64,000 bases of DNA from Geomicrobium sediminis (GCF_016908595.1 NZ_JAFBEC010000003.1:62001-126000); one strand, 5' to 3'; positions 35,405 through 44,772 are shown, counted from the first letter of the stretch. Notes: generated by a model not told the origin, from the sequence alone. Program-made: numbers and translations.

Positions 35405-36304
35405 GTGAATAAACAAGAACTTAAGCAACTCGTAGAAAATCACGGGCTATTCATTCTTGAAGAATCGGTTCAAATGAATGAATCAGGTGTTGATTTTCAA
35501 GTTGCGCATGCGAAAGATACTGGTGGAGAGCCGTGGATTATTCGCATTCCTCGTAGAAAGGAGTCTATGAGAAATGCAAAAGTGGAAAAGCAAGCACTTG
35601 ATGTGTTGGAGCGCACGGTGAATTTCCAAGTACCAACGTGGTCCATTTTTTCTGAAGAAGTTATTGCATACAAGCAATTAAAGGGGTCTCCTGCGGCTGC
35701 AATTGATCTTGAGCAGCTCGGTTACAAGTGGAGCTTTGATGAGAAAAATGTGCCGAAAGAATATATCCAGTCACTTGGATCGGTGATGGCAAACTTACAC
35801 ACTGTTGAACCGAAGGAATTTAAAGGCATTCCGATGGAAATCTTAACTGTCCAAGATTTGAAGACTTCAATGAAGCAGCGTATGGAGCGAGTGAAAGAAA
35901 GTTATGAAATTCACCCCGATTTATGGGAGCGGTGGCAGGTGTGGTTAGGAAAAGATTTCTGGCCATCATTTGTCGGAGTAAAGCATGGCGATTTGCATCC
36001 TGCTCACATTCTCCTGAATGACGAACATCACGTAACTGGACTCATTGATTGGACAGAAATTGGGATTGGTGATAGTTCCGTAGATTTTATGTCTCATTTG
36101 TTGCTCTTCGGTGATGGCGGATTAAAGAAATTGATTGATGCGTATGACAATGCTGGGGGAAGAACGTGGTCTGGAATGGAAGATCACATTAAAGAACTGT
36201 TATCAACAAGTGCCATTACAGTCGCTGAATATGCACAAGTGTCCGGATTACAAGAAATGCATGAAACAGCAAAAAGTATGCTCTCTCAGCGGGGAGATAG
36301 TTAA
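35405..36304 (+). CDS. Macrolide 2'-phosphotransferase-like kinase (Mph family)
   Basis: Aminoglycoside/macrolide phosphotransferase-fold protein of 299 residues. The Brenner motif is VKHGDLHPAHILLN (about 197-210; catalytic Asp in HGD), and the Mg-binding DWTEIGIGD lies at about 218-226. The N-lobe contains EPWIIRIPRRKES with the ATP-binding Lys/Arg region. It resembles the chromosomal Mph enzymes of bacilli, which inactivate macrolides by phosphorylating the desosamine 2'-OH. Whether this one confers resistance cannot be read from sequence. GTG start after AAGGAGG. No mobile element flanks it, so it is probably intrinsic. Confidence 0.8.
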   Translation: MNKQELKQLVENHGLFILEESVQMNESGVDFQVAHAKDTGGEPWIIRIPRRKESMRNAKVEKQALDVLERTVNFQVPTWSIFSEEVIAYKQLKGSPAAAIDLEQLGYKWSFDEKNVPKEYIQSLGSVMANLHTVEPKEFKGIPMEILTVQDLKTSMKQRMERVKESYEIHPDLWERWQVWLGKDFWPSFVGVKHGDLHPAHILLNDEHHVTGLIDWTEIGIGDSSVDFMSHLLLFGDGGLKKLIDAYDNAGGRTWSGMEDHIKELLSTSAITVAEYAQVSGLQEMHETAKSMLSQRGDS

Positions 36305-36537
36305 ACTGTTTAATTAATGAATTGATGGTTATTCGTCGTTTCTATAATTTCTTAGTAACCGTGGTAATTGGTCCACGTCCGGCAGATTTGCGAAAGTAAA
36401 TAATACCCTGCTAATTGGATGATTATTGAGGCAAGCCGTGGCACGCGTAACCGATTGTGAATGAAACTTCTTTTCATGCTTGTTCGTATACAATAAAAGC
36501 AGATTACGAAACGTGTTAAAGAGGAGGGTGCTGATCA

Positions 36538-37200
36538 ATGTTTCGCTTTATTCGTCGACGTAAACAATTGAAAAAGATTAAGAAAGTGAAAGAAGGAGAC
36601 GGTCATCTATTAAAGCCGTATCGATTCTGGCACATCCTTACACGATCTGTTTTTTATTTAAAGTTAAAAGATGAGCAAGATGAAAAATTAATCTATGCCA
36701 TTAATTACAGTTATTGGGCGGATGATTATGAGGTTGATCTCTATCGGAATGGCAAGCACGTGGCTTCATCCAAATTGCCAGCAACATTTCCTGTCTATGA
36801 CGGTGTCATTGAGATGGCAATTGGTTCATATGGGTTTAGTCGCGCTCATTATGTACCGAATCATGGAGAATCCGATCCGTTGCTTCCAGACCGACAGTCC
36901 GTTAGAGGGCTTCGTCTAAGATTTCATAAACGTTTTAAGAAAATAAGCACTGTTATCGGAATTATCGCTGCACTTACGCTACTCGCTTCTGTGTTTCTTA
37001 GCCTCCCGCAGTTAATCGAATACCTATCACAAATCCCTTGGATTGAAGAGAATATCGGAACTTTTGTTTCACCAGTTTCTTTACCGGGTTGGGCAAACGT
37101 AACAATCATTACTGCAGGAATTTTGGCTGCAACTGAAAGGGCGCTTATGTTACGAAGTCATTGGTTAATAGATATGGAAACAAGTTATTGGGATCATTAA
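36538..37200 (+). CDS. Uncharacterised membrane protein, 220 residues
   Basis: No family recognised. A very basic N-terminus (RRRKQLKKIKKVK) precedes a soluble part of about 110 residues rich in aromatic residues (IYAINYSYWADDYEVDLYRNG). A second basic stretch (LRLRFHKRFKK) then leads into two membrane helices (about 135-157 and 178-196). The C-terminus is acidic. The ATG at 36538 follows GAGGAGGG. The layout suggests a membrane-anchored cytoplasmic domain, but no function can be assigned. Confidence 0.7.
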   Translation: MFRFIRRRKQLKKIKKVKEGDGHLLKPYRFWHILTRSVFYLKLKDEQDEKLIYAINYSYWADDYEVDLYRNGKHVASSKLPATFPVYDGVIEMAIGSYGFSRAHYVPNHGESDPLLPDRQSVRGLRLRFHKRFKKISTVIGIIAALTLLASVFLSLPQLIEYLSQIPWIEENIGTFVSPVSLPGWANVTIITAGILAATERALMLRSHWLIDMETSYWDH

Positions 37201-37449
37201 CAAAGAAGAAAGCCAAATGGGACCTAAGCTGTTAAGAAACATAGAAGTACTAGATAGGTACTAAAGCAGATAACGTAGGTTATGTGAGGTTGTCGCAACA
37301 GTGATTGCCATACTATCAACACATCATCGCGTATATGTTGGGATTTTCCTACCTGAGTCAAGCAAAATTACTATAATCCTAACATAAAGAAGCAAAATGA
37401 TGAAAATCCCTCAGACACGAGCTGGGATGTGCAATCTTCAAACTATGAA

Positions 37450-37484
37450 AGAAAGCGCTGGTTCACGAAACCAACGCTTTCTTT
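37450..37484. terminator. Terminator of the methyltransferase gene
   Basis: AGAAAGCGCTGGTT (37450-37463) pairs with AACCAACGCTTTCT with one mismatch around CACGA; A and T runs on both sides allow use in both directions. Confidence 0.82.
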
Positions 37485-37485
37485 T

Positions 37486-38256
37486 CTATTCCTCTTTATA
37501 TGCACTAAAACGTAGTCGTACGTAATCGGCGTACCATTGTTCACCGTCACGTAATGCAGGTTCTGCAAATTGAATCGTTCGCTCGAGCACTTCTTCACGT
37601 ACTTCAGCATCAAGAGGCTGTAGCAATGGATCGGCGAAGTTCTGCATCCATGTCTTTAGCCCTTCCGCGCCACCTTGTAGTGGAGTTGGACGTTTGAAGT
37701 ATGTAGCATTTTCTACGATAAAGCCGTGTTTTTCGAGCAACGTCGTGTATTCACCAAGACTTGGGAAATACCATGGGAAAATCGCAGGCATCGGCTCTTG
37801 ACCGATCTCTACAAAGGCCATATTTACAGCAGCAATGATCGTTGCGATGTTATCATTTGCACCCATTTCACCAACAAATCGGCCGCCTGGTTTCAGTGAT
37901 TTTGAGACCGCTTTCAACACGGGTTCAGGTTCAGTCATCCAATGAAGTGCAGCGTTAGAGAAGACAGCGTCTACTCGCTCATCAACTTTAAAGTCTTTCG
38001 CATCAATAACTTCGAACGAGAGTTCAGGAAACTTTCCTCGTGCGGTTTTAATCATTGATTCAGAAGAATCAATGCCATGAACGGTTGCCCCTGACTTCGC
38101 AATTCGAGCAGCCAATTCCCCAGTTCCACATCCTAAATCAACGATGTGATCCCCTTGTTTTGGTGCGAGCCAATCATCAAGCAAGCTTTTGCCATATTGT
38201 GAGACATAAGATGCCGTATCATCGTAAAGGGAAGGATCCCATTCTTTTGCAGTCAT
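37486..38256 (-). CDS. Class I SAM-dependent methyltransferase
   Basis: Methyltransferase of 256 residues. SAM-binding motif I is VDLGCGTGELA (about 40-50), the acidic residue after strand 2 is in VHGIDSSESMI, and motif 4 is VDAVFSNAALHWM. The overall look (start with WDPSLYDDTASYVSQYG, then the LHWM motif) resembles trans-aconitate methyltransferase-type small-molecule methyltransferases. The long open frame begins at 38328, but AAGGAG before ATG 38256 and family alignment support the shorter start. The substrate is unknown. Confidence 0.83.
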   Translation of the reverse strand: MTAKEWDPSLYDDTASYVSQYGKSLLDDWLAPKQGDHIVDLGCGTGELAARIAKSGATVHGIDSSESMIKTARGKFPELSFEVIDAKDFKVDERVDAVFSNAALHWMTEPEPVLKAVSKSLKPGGRFVGEMGANDNIATIIAAVNMAFVEIGQEPMPAIFPWYFPSLGEYTTLLEKHGFIVENATYFKRPTPLQGGAEGLKTWMQNFADPLLQPLDAEVREEVLERTIQFAEPALRDGEQWYADYVRLRFSAYKEE

Positions 38257-38364
38257 GAGTAGTAAACTCCTTTCTTTAATTCTTAAGTATATGGAAAAAA
38301 AGTCGAAAAGCCAATAGGAATGGTACAATGAAATCCGACAAAATGTTACAACTTGGAGGTATTC

Positions 38365-39195
38365 ATGGCAGAAACACTCATTCCTTTAGACGTTGAGCAT
38401 GCGAAAGGCATCATTCAACTCTCTCAGGCCGTCGGTTGGTCTTTTGATCTGGCTGATGCAAAAACACTTCTAGCAGCCGGTCATGCATTTGGGGTCATCG
38501 ATGATAAAAACGAATTAATTGCTACGGCGACAGCGATTCATTATGATCGTAGACTTGCATCATTAGGTATGGTCATCGTCCACCCGGACCATCAGAAAAA
38601 GAGTCTAGGTAAACGGGTAACGAAGGCATGCCTACAATCGTTACAAACTAATCAATCGATGATTTGCGTGGCAACCGAAGCAGGATTTCCACTATACAAA
38701 AAGTTAGGCTTTGAACCTTTGCACATGATATATAAGTATACGACGAATCATGTTATGGCGCCAAAAGAGCGAATTTTTCGTCCCTTCAAAGAAGAAGATA
38801 TAAAACCGATGATAGAACTTGATGCAAAAGCAACGGGTTCAAACCGTAGCGATTTTCTAAAGAAACGTTTTAAGCAGGCCGAAAAAGTATTGGTGAAGTA
38901 TGACGCTAACGGTCAAATCATTGCTTACGGTGCAGCAATTCAAGGGGAGCATATGCGCGTAATCGGCCCCATTGTCGCAAAAACACAACAAGACTTCTGT
39001 GTGCTCGTGCAAGAACTTGCAGTGGATGCAAAAACGCCGATGCGAATCGATGTTCCGACCGACCGTTACCACAATGAACTAGTAACGATTGGTTTTACAA
39101 TCGACGCGACACCGTGGATGATGGGATATGGTCGTAGTGATTCACCGTACGAAGAAAACTATCATTATGCATTAGCCGCTCAAGCTTACGGGTAA
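38365..39195 (+). CDS. Tandem GNAT acetyltransferase
   Basis: Protein of 277 residues with an N-terminal GNAT domain (about 1-130; LGMVIVHPDHQKKSLGKRVTKAC and a closing YKKLGFEPLH) and a C-terminal degenerate GNAT-like domain (about 140-277) ending in the MMGYGR segment usual for this family. The start is ATG 38365, 5 nt after GGAGG; the upstream in-frame TTG lies on the ribosome binding site. It is similar to bacillar YitH/YitI-type double-GNAT proteins. The substrate is unknown. Confidence 0.8.
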   Translation: MAETLIPLDVEHAKGIIQLSQAVGWSFDLADAKTLLAAGHAFGVIDDKNELIATATAIHYDRRLASLGMVIVHPDHQKKSLGKRVTKACLQSLQTNQSMICVATEAGFPLYKKLGFEPLHMIYKYTTNHVMAPKERIFRPFKEEDIKPMIELDAKATGSNRSDFLKKRFKQAEKVLVKYDANGQIIAYGAAIQGEHMRVIGPIVAKTQQDFCVLVQELAVDAKTPMRIDVPTDRYHNELVTIGFTIDATPWMMGYGRSDSPYEENYHYALAAQAYG

Positions 39196-39250
39196 TAAAT
39201 CACTCGTCCACCTCATAGAGTCTAGTAATAGTATAGAGGAGGGCGATTGA

Positions 39251-39592
39251 GTGAAGCGTGAGAATTCGTTCTTTCAATGGTTACTTTGCATGGCACTAGC
39301 AGTGGCGCTTCTATATATGCCAGTTCAGCTTTTTGCGACGGCGCAAAAAGAGGCCATGCTAGAGACGAATATCCAAGAAGAAACGCAGTGGCAGACGTTT
39401 CAATATCAATATTTGGGTAAAGGACAATTATATCGAAATGGGAATCACTCATTCTATCTGGCGAACAACTATGCAGGTTACTACTTGATCAGTGTGCAAC
39501 AAGATGGTCATACGATTGAACGGGTAACCCCAATTGGTGCAGACCGTTCTATGATTGAACGAGAAGTTGAGCGATACAACATTTCCCAATGA
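39251..39592 (+). CDS. Small exported or membrane-anchored protein, 113 residues
   Basis: No family recognised. One N-terminal hydrophobic segment (about 9-30; FFQWLLCMALAVALLYMPVQL) is followed by FATAQK, so it is a signal peptide or an N-terminal anchor. About 80 soluble residues rich in Tyr, Gln and Asn follow (YQYLGKGQLYRNGNHSFYL). The GTG start at 39251 follows GAGGAGGG. It precedes queC by 80 nt on the same strand but has no obvious link to queuosine synthesis. Confidence 0.7.
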   Translation: MKRENSFFQWLLCMALAVALLYMPVQLFATAQKEAMLETNIQEETQWQTFQYQYLGKGQLYRNGNHSFYLANNYAGYYLISVQQDGHTIERVTPIGADRSMIEREVERYNISQ

Positions 39593-39671
39593 GAGCTTAC
39601 GGTTTATTTTTGAAATAAATTTCTGTATGATAATATAGATTGGCTATTTTTATAGAAAGGAGGGGTATGTG

Positions 39672-40334
39672 ATGAAAAGAGATAAAGCAGTTGTTGTTTT
39701 TAGTGGTGGACAAGATAGCACGACGTGTTTGTTTTGGGCACTAGAACGATTTGAAACGGTCTATGCCGTCACATTCTCTTATGGGCAACGTCATAGTCAA
39801 GAAGTTGAGGTGGCCAAATCAATCGCAAATGATGTTGGTGTTGAGCACCATGTGCTAGATATGGATTTACTCAATCAACTTGCGCCTAACGCACTTACGC
39901 GTTCAGATATTGAAGTAACAGACGGAGGCGAAGGTGAGCTTCCTAGTACGTTTGTTCCTGGCAGAAACCTGCTCTTTTTGACGTTCGCAACGATTTTCGG
40001 TCAGCAACGAGGTGCGTTCGACATTATCACAGGTGTGTGTGAGACTGACTACAGTGGGTATCCAGATTGCCGTGATGGTTTTGTGAAATCACTAAACGTA
40101 ACGCTCAATCTTGCGATTGACAACACATTCGTTATTCATACTCCTCTCATGTGGCTGGATAAAGAAGCAACGTGGAAGTTAGCAGATGATCTTGGAAAGT
40201 TGGATTACGTACGTGAACGCACGTTAACGTGCTACCACGGCGTTCAAGGCGATGGCTGCGGCGAATGTCCAGCATGTGAGTTACGAATGCAAGGATTACA
40301 AAAGTACCTCGATCATAAGGGTAGGGATGACTAA
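39672..40334 (+). CDS. queC: 7-cyano-7-deazaguanine synthase QueC
   Basis: Enzyme of 220 residues making preQ0 from 7-carboxy-7-deazaguanine with ATP and ammonia. The PP-loop is [17 protein letters not shown], and the Zn site is the cluster [19 protein letters not shown] near the C-terminus. The ATG at 39672 follows AGGAGGGG (an in-frame GTG lies just before it). It is the first gene of queC-queD-queE-queF, with 1-14 nt between genes. No preQ1 riboswitch is visible upstream, unlike many bacillar que operons. Confidence 0.94.
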   Translation: MKRDKAVVVFSGGQDSTTCLFWALERFETVYAVTFSYGQRHSQEVEVAKSIANDVGVEHHVLDMDLLNQLAPNALTRSDIEVTDGGEGELPSTFVPGRNLLFLTFATIFGQQRGAFDIITGVCETDYSGYPDCRDGFVKSLNVTLNLAIDNTFVIHTPLMWLDKEATWKLADDLGKLDYVRERTLTCYHGVQGDGCGECPACELRMQGLQKYLDHKGRDD

Positions 40335-40759
40335 TGCTCCAACAATTTTACCCACAAGTACACCATGACTATCGGTATGAACTCAACAAGGACATGCATT
40401 TTGCTGCTGCGCATTTTATTGATGATGAGCGAGCAGGTGTATGTAAAGAAATGCACGGTCATACGTATTTCGTGAACATTACCGTCGCAGGTGACGACCT
40501 TGATGATACGGGCTTTTTAATTAACTTTAAATCACTAAAAAAACAAGTGCATGGTCGTTTTGATCATACACTCTTAAATACACATCCAGAGTTTCCAGAA
40601 GGAATTCCAACGACTGAAGTCGTTGCGAAAGTGATCTGGGAGCTTGTTGATGAATTGTTATCACAAGAAAAGCATCGTCCTTATTGTTTACAAGTAATCG
40701 TTCGTGAAACGCCTACGAGCTATGCGATCTACAGGCCAAAGCGAGGCGAACATCGATGA
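40334..40759 (+). CDS. queD: 6-carboxy-5,6,7,8-tetrahydropterin synthase QueD
   Basis: PTPS-family enzyme of 141 residues converting dihydroneopterin triphosphate to carboxy-tetrahydropterin. Zn-binding His residues are in FAAAHFI and EMHGHTYFVNI, with the catalytic Cys in GVCKEMHGH. DHTLLN and PTTEVVAK are typical of the family. Its ATG overlaps the queC stop by 1 nt. Confidence 0.93.
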   Translation: MLQQFYPQVHHDYRYELNKDMHFAAAHFIDDERAGVCKEMHGHTYFVNITVAGDDLDDTGFLINFKSLKKQVHGRFDHTLLNTHPEFPEGIPTTEVVAKVIWELVDELLSQEKHRPYCLQVIVRETPTSYAIYRPKRGEHR

Positions 40760-41472
40760 AAATACCAGTACTTGAAGTATTTGGACCAACGGTTCAAGGC
40801 GAAGGCATGGTTGCAGGTCAAAAGACGATGTTCGTACGTACGGGAGGCTGTGATTACAGTTGTGCATGGTGTGATTCGGCATTTACGTGGGACGGAAGCC
40901 AAAAGGCGGATGCTCTGACACCAGAAACAATTGTGGCAAAGTTGCAAGAGATCGGTGGCGATCGCTTTAATCACGTAACCATCTCAGGTGGAAATCCTGC
41001 TCTTCATAAAGGGATTGGTGAACTCGTTCAGCTACTGAAAGCGCAAGACATTGGCACTGCGGTTGAAACACAAGGTAGTTTTTGGCAAGAGTGGTTACGA
41101 GAGATTGACGATGTTACGATTTCCCCAAAGCCACCGAGCAGTAAGATGGTTACGGATTGGGAGAAACTCGATTATTTTTGTGAACAGCTTCAATCAAGAC
41201 CATCAGGTAGTCAGTCGTTAAAAGTCGTTATTTTCAATGAAGGCGACTTGGCTTACGCGAAAAAAGTGCATGCACGTTATCCGAATATGACATTTTATTT
41301 GCAAGTCGGCAATGACGACTTAGAAGAAGGAACACCTACTCGTTTGCGTGATCACCTTTTGGAGCGCTATGAATGGCTTGTTGATACAGTTATGGAAGAC
41401 AAAGAACTAAACAACGTCCGTGTTTTACCTCAAATTCATACGTTGATTTGGGGCAACAAGCAAGGCGTCTAA
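40756..41472 (+). CDS. queE: 7-carboxy-7-deazaguanine synthase QueE
   Basis: Radical-SAM enzyme of 238 residues that contracts carboxy-tetrahydropterin to 7-carboxy-7-deazaguanine. The iron-sulfur motif Cx3Cx2C is GGCDYSCAWCDSAF (about 33-46), and the SAM-binding GG motif is ISGGNPAL. EVFGPTVQGEGMVAGQKTMFVR at the start is the family entry. It overlaps queD by 4 nt. Confidence 0.93.
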   Translation: MKIPVLEVFGPTVQGEGMVAGQKTMFVRTGGCDYSCAWCDSAFTWDGSQKADALTPETIVAKLQEIGGDRFNHVTISGGNPALHKGIGELVQLLKAQDIGTAVETQGSFWQEWLREIDDVTISPKPPSSKMVTDWEKLDYFCEQLQSRPSGSQSLKVVIFNEGDLAYAKKVHARYPNMTFYLQVGNDDLEEGTPTRLRDHLLERYEWLVDTVMEDKELNNVRVLPQIHTLIWGNKQGV

Positions 41473-41486
41473 AGAAAGGAATTTGA

Positions 41487-41987
41487 TTGATGGTTGGTAG
41501 AGGAAAAGAAGACTTACCAGAGATTACGCAGCTTGGTAATCAAGGTACGAAGTATTCGTTTGAATACGACCCAGGGGTTTTAGAGACATTTGAGAACAAT
41601 CACCCAACGAGAGACTATTTCGTTAAATTCAATACCCCTGAATTTACAACACTATGTCCAATAACTGGACAACCGGATTTTGCTACTGTTTACATTAGCT
41701 ACATTCCGGATGTGAAAATGGTAGAAAGTAAATCACTTAAACTTTATCTATTTAGTTTCCGTAACCACGGTGATTTTCATGAAGATGCGATGAATATTAT
41801 CGTAAATGATCTCGTGGAATTAATGGATCCTCGATACATTGAAGTGTGGGGTAAGTTTACACCTCGTGGTGGAATTTCGATTGACCCGTACGTAAATTAC
41901 GGAAAGCCAGGGACGAAATACGAAAAAATGGCAGAGCAACGACTGCTCTACCATGACATGTATCCAGAAACGATTACAAATCGTTAA
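41487..41987 (+). CDS. queF: preQ0 reductase QueF
   Basis: NADPH-dependent nitrile reductase of 166 residues, the short single-domain form. The catalytic Cys is in [18 protein letters not shown], the family motif is [21 protein letters not shown], and the Asp partner follows Cys by seven residues. It reduces preQ0 to preQ1, which is inserted into tRNA. Last gene of the que operon, followed by a terminator. Confidence 0.94.
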   Translation: MMVGRGKEDLPEITQLGNQGTKYSFEYDPGVLETFENNHPTRDYFVKFNTPEFTTLCPITGQPDFATVYISYIPDVKMVESKSLKLYLFSFRNHGDFHEDAMNIIVNDLVELMDPRYIEVWGKFTPRGGISIDPYVNYGKPGTKYEKMAEQRLLYHDMYPETITNR

Positions 41988-42014
41988 AAAAACCGCTAAA
42001 CAGCGGTTTTTTTA
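41986..42014. terminator. Bidirectional terminator of queF and the deacetylase gene
   Basis: AAACCGCT and AGCGGTTT around AAAC, with A-run and T-run flanks, between convergent genes. Confidence 0.88.
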
Positions 42015-42752
42015 TTTGCGATTTTCGATACCAATTAATTCACTAACCGTCACAAATTCATACCCCTGAGATTGCAACTCTGGAATGATTGTTTGTAATG
42101 CTTCTGGTGAATTCACCGTCAAATCAGGGCTGTCAACGCCATCATGCAATAAAATGATACTGCCAGCTGTTGTGTCAGCGATGACTCGTTCACTCACTTC
42201 ATCAGCAGGGATCTCTTGCCAATCATTAGGGTCCACATCCCATCCAATCGCCACGTTGTTCATTTCTCCGAGCCGTACGACGTCCTCTTCTGAAATACTA
42301 CCAAATGGTGGACGGAAGAGACGTGGTCGAAAACCGACGATATTCTCAATGACAGCATCTGCTTGATTAATTTCTTGTTCCATCTCATCAACAGTAAGGT
42401 CAGCGAGATTTGGATGGGAATAAGTATGATTGGCAATATCATGCCCTTCATCAACGATGCGTCTTACATAATCAGGGTTTGCTTCTGCCCGTTGTCCGAG
42501 TACGAAGAACGTTGCAGGTACATCAAATTCTTCTAATGCGTTCAGCACCGTGTCCGTGAACCGAGGATCAGGTCCATCATCAAATGTAAGTGCGATCTGG
42601 TTTGTCGCATCATTTCCTCGAACAAATACTAGTTCAGGATATTGATCAGCAAGTCCTGGCAACGAACCGACTTGTCTTGCATCCATTGAATCAACAAATA
42701 TCGAAAGAGCAATGAGTAATGTACAAAGAAAACTAAGTGTAAATCGTTTCAT
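42012..42752 (-). CDS. Secreted polysaccharide deacetylase (NodB domain)
   Basis: Carbohydrate esterase family 4 protein of about 246 residues. A signal peptide or anchor (MKRFTLSFLCTLLIALSIFV) precedes the NodB domain: motif 1 TFDDGPD (catalytic and metal Asp), motif 2 HTYSHP (metal His residues), motif 3 RPPFG and a C-terminal ILLHD. It probably deacetylates N-acetylglucosamine residues of peptidoglycan or a related polymer. The open frame reaches 42935, but the ribosome binding site AAAGG at about 42762 supports the start at 42752 (or the GTG one codon earlier). Confidence 0.88.
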   Translation of the reverse strand: MKRFTLSFLCTLLIALSIFVDSMDARQVGSLPGLADQYPELVFVRGNDATNQIALTFDDGPDPRFTDTVLNALEEFDVPATFFVLGQRAEANPDYVRRIVDEGHDIANHTYSHPNLADLTVDEMEQEINQADAVIENIVGFRPRLFRPPFGSISEEDVVRLGEMNNVAIGWDVDPNDWQEIPADEVSERVIADTTAGSIILLHDGVDSPDLTVNSPEALQTIIPELQSQGYEFVTVSELIGIENRK

Positions 42753-42947
42753 CACGAGTATCATCCTTTCTTTACCTTTCATAGTGTCACCGTGCAATGA
42801 AATTTCATACGAGAAAAAAAGTAGAGAAATAAGGCTAGTGTAAGTTTTGTCGTACATGTCTTTCAGAACATTGGCTGTTTTTCTGAAAATAATGCTTGCA
42901 TTAGCAAATAACCCATAGTAAAGTAACATTATCAACTACATATAGAA

Positions 42948-43090
42948 TCTTATGAAGAGAGGTAGAGGGACTGGCCCTATGACACCTCAGCAACCCCACG
43001 TCAGTGGAAGGTGCTAATTCCATCAGAACGATTGTTCTGAGAGATAAGAACGGATACTACTCTCTTTTCTCTTAGAAAAGGGAGTTTTTT
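42948..43090 (+). ncRNA. SAM-I (S-box) riboswitch
   Basis: The aptamer (42948-43049) has P1 TCTTAT/ATAAGA and the conserved segments AGAGGTAGAGGGACTGGCCC, then CCTCAGCAACC and GGTGCTAATTCC, ending GAGAGATAAG. The terminator is CTCTCTTTTCT / AGAAAAGGGAG (43060-43070, 43074-43084) followed by T6. Upstream, TTGCAT (near 42896), 17 nt and TAAAGT are a possible promoter. High SAM should switch off the downstream binding-protein gene. Confidence 0.96.
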
Positions 43091-43139
43091 GTTCTTGTGA
43101 ATTTCATATATTCTAATAACAACTAGAAGGTGGATGAAC

Positions 43140-44726
43140 ATGGATAAGAGTAAAGTGAAATTCGGATTGTTTGCGTCAGTTGCGGTCGTATTAGCCGCGT
43201 GTTCTTCAGAGCCAACAGATGAGCTTAGCAATTCTGGCTCTAGTAATGAAGGTGAATCAGCAGGAGGAGACGAGCTTATTGTTGCCGTAGCCAATGATGC
43301 GATTAGTCTAGATCCTCATGGTTCGAACGATACTGCTTCAACACATATTCGAACGAATATTTATGATAAGCTCGTGAATCACGATGAGAACATCGAATTA
43401 CAACCGGAGCTTGCTGAAAGTTTTGAACAGATTGATGATTTGACATGGGAATTCGTATTACGTGAAGATGTGACGTTTACCGATGGTGAACCATTTAATG
43501 CTGAAGCGGTAAAAATTAATCTTGAGCGTGTGATTGACCCTGAAGTTGCTTCACCAAAAGCATTTATGTACGACATGATTGATGAAATTGAAGTCGTTGA
43601 TGAGTATACAGTTCATGTGACAACTGAGTATCCCTTTGCACCGTTTGCGATGAACCTCACTCATGACGGTGGTGGAATGATCAGTCCAAAGGCGATTGAA
43701 GAACACGATAACGGTGAACGCAACTTAGAGCTTGAACCAGTTGGTACTGGAAGCTTTCAGTTAGATGAATGGAACCAAGGTGAATCGGTGCGTCTCGTTC
43801 GCAACGATGAGTATTGGGGAGAGCTTCCTGAGATTGAAGCATCCACGTACAAGATTGTTCCAGACCAGTCCACTAGAATTGCGATGTTAAACAATGATGA
43901 AGCACACGTCATTGACGAAATTGAGCCTGTCAATACATCACAAATTGAAATGATGGACCATGCTGATGTCGAGACGGTAGAAAGTACAAGACTGAACTTT
44001 ATTATCTTAAATAATGATGTGGAACCGTTTGATCAAGTTGAAGTTCGCCAAGCGATTGCAAAAGCTGTTGATACAGACACGATTGTAGAAGGTATTTATG
44101 AAGGGTATGGTCGTGCGGCTGATGGCCCGATTCCTCCTGGTGTCTTCGGTCATACGGAAGATTTAGATAAAAATGATTATGATCTTGAAGAAGCTCAAGA
44201 ACTGCTTGCATCTGCAGGATATGAAGATGGGTTTAGTACGACGCTTTACGTACGTGACAACGACCAAATCAACATTCAAACTGCGGAATACATTCAAGAT
44301 CAACTTGGACAAATTGGAATTGATATTTCCATTGAACAGCGTGAGTGGAGTGCGCTTTTAAGTGCAATGGGTGAGGGAGAACACGAAATGGCGATTGCGG
44401 GTTGGACGACTGTGACAGGAGACGCTGACAATGCAACATACTCGGTTTTCCATTCTGATAATAAAGGTGCGAATGGGAACCGTTCGTTCTTTGATCATGA
44501 AGAAGCAGATCGTCTGTTAGATGAGGCACGAGAAGAAAGTGATCCTGAAGTGCGTGAACAGTATTATGCTGAATTCCAACAAATCGTCTTAGATGAGTCA
44601 CCGTTAGTGTTTATTGCCAATGATCCATTCCGTGTTGGTGTTCATGAGAATGTGGAAGGATTCATTCCATTGCCGATTGGTGTATTTGATATAAGTCAAG
44701 TTCGTCTTCAAACAGATCAATATTAA
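43140..44726 (+). CDS. Orphan ABC transporter solute-binding lipoprotein (peptide/glutathione type)
   Basis: Lipoprotein of about 528 residues, SBP family 5. The lipobox is VLAAC (Cys about 20), then a Ser/Glu linker, and the binding domain with AVANDAISLDPHGSNDTAS, WEFVLREDVTFTDGEPFNAEAV and GTGSFQLDEW. These resemble proteins annotated as glutathione-binding in bacilli. The S-box riboswitch just upstream implies use of a sulfur source such as glutathione or a Cys/Met peptide. No permease or ATPase gene is adjacent, so it must share a transporter encoded elsewhere. ATG 43140, 6 nt after AAGGTGG, is preferred over ATG 43134. Confidence 0.85.
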   Translation: MDKSKVKFGLFASVAVVLAACSSEPTDELSNSGSSNEGESAGGDELIVAVANDAISLDPHGSNDTASTHIRTNIYDKLVNHDENIELQPELAESFEQIDDLTWEFVLREDVTFTDGEPFNAEAVKINLERVIDPEVASPKAFMYDMIDEIEVVDEYTVHVTTEYPFAPFAMNLTHDGGGMISPKAIEEHDNGERNLELEPVGTGSFQLDEWNQGESVRLVRNDEYWGELPEIEASTYKIVPDQSTRIAMLNNDEAHVIDEIEPVNTSQIEMMDHADVETVESTRLNFIILNNDVEPFDQVEVRQAIAKAVDTDTIVEGIYEGYGRAADGPIPPGVFGHTEDLDKNDYDLEEAQELLASAGYEDGFSTTLYVRDNDQINIQTAEYIQDQLGQIGIDISIEQREWSALLSAMGEGEHEMAIAGWTTVTGDADNATYSVFHSDNKGANGNRSFFDHEEADRLLDEAREESDPEVREQYYAEFQQIVLDESPLVFIANDPFRVGVHENVEGFIPLPIGVFDISQVRLQTDQY

Positions 44727-44735
44727 GATCATGCG

Positions 44736-44772
44736 AAGAACAAGGAGATCGTGTCCTTGTTCTTTTTTTTTT
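44736..44772 (+). terminator. Terminator of the S-box-controlled gene
   Basis: AAGAACAAGGA (44736-44746) pairs with TCCTTGTTCTT (44754-44764), followed by a long T-run. Confidence 0.95.

Noticed and set aside
35405-36304. Acquired resistance gene on a mobile element
   Set aside because: No transposase, inverted repeats or composition change around it; chromosomal Mph-like kinases are normal in bacilli.
36484-36496. TTGTTCGTATACA before the 220-residue membrane protein gene as PurR site
   Set aside because: A single arm with no partner; short AT-rich motifs like this occur by chance.
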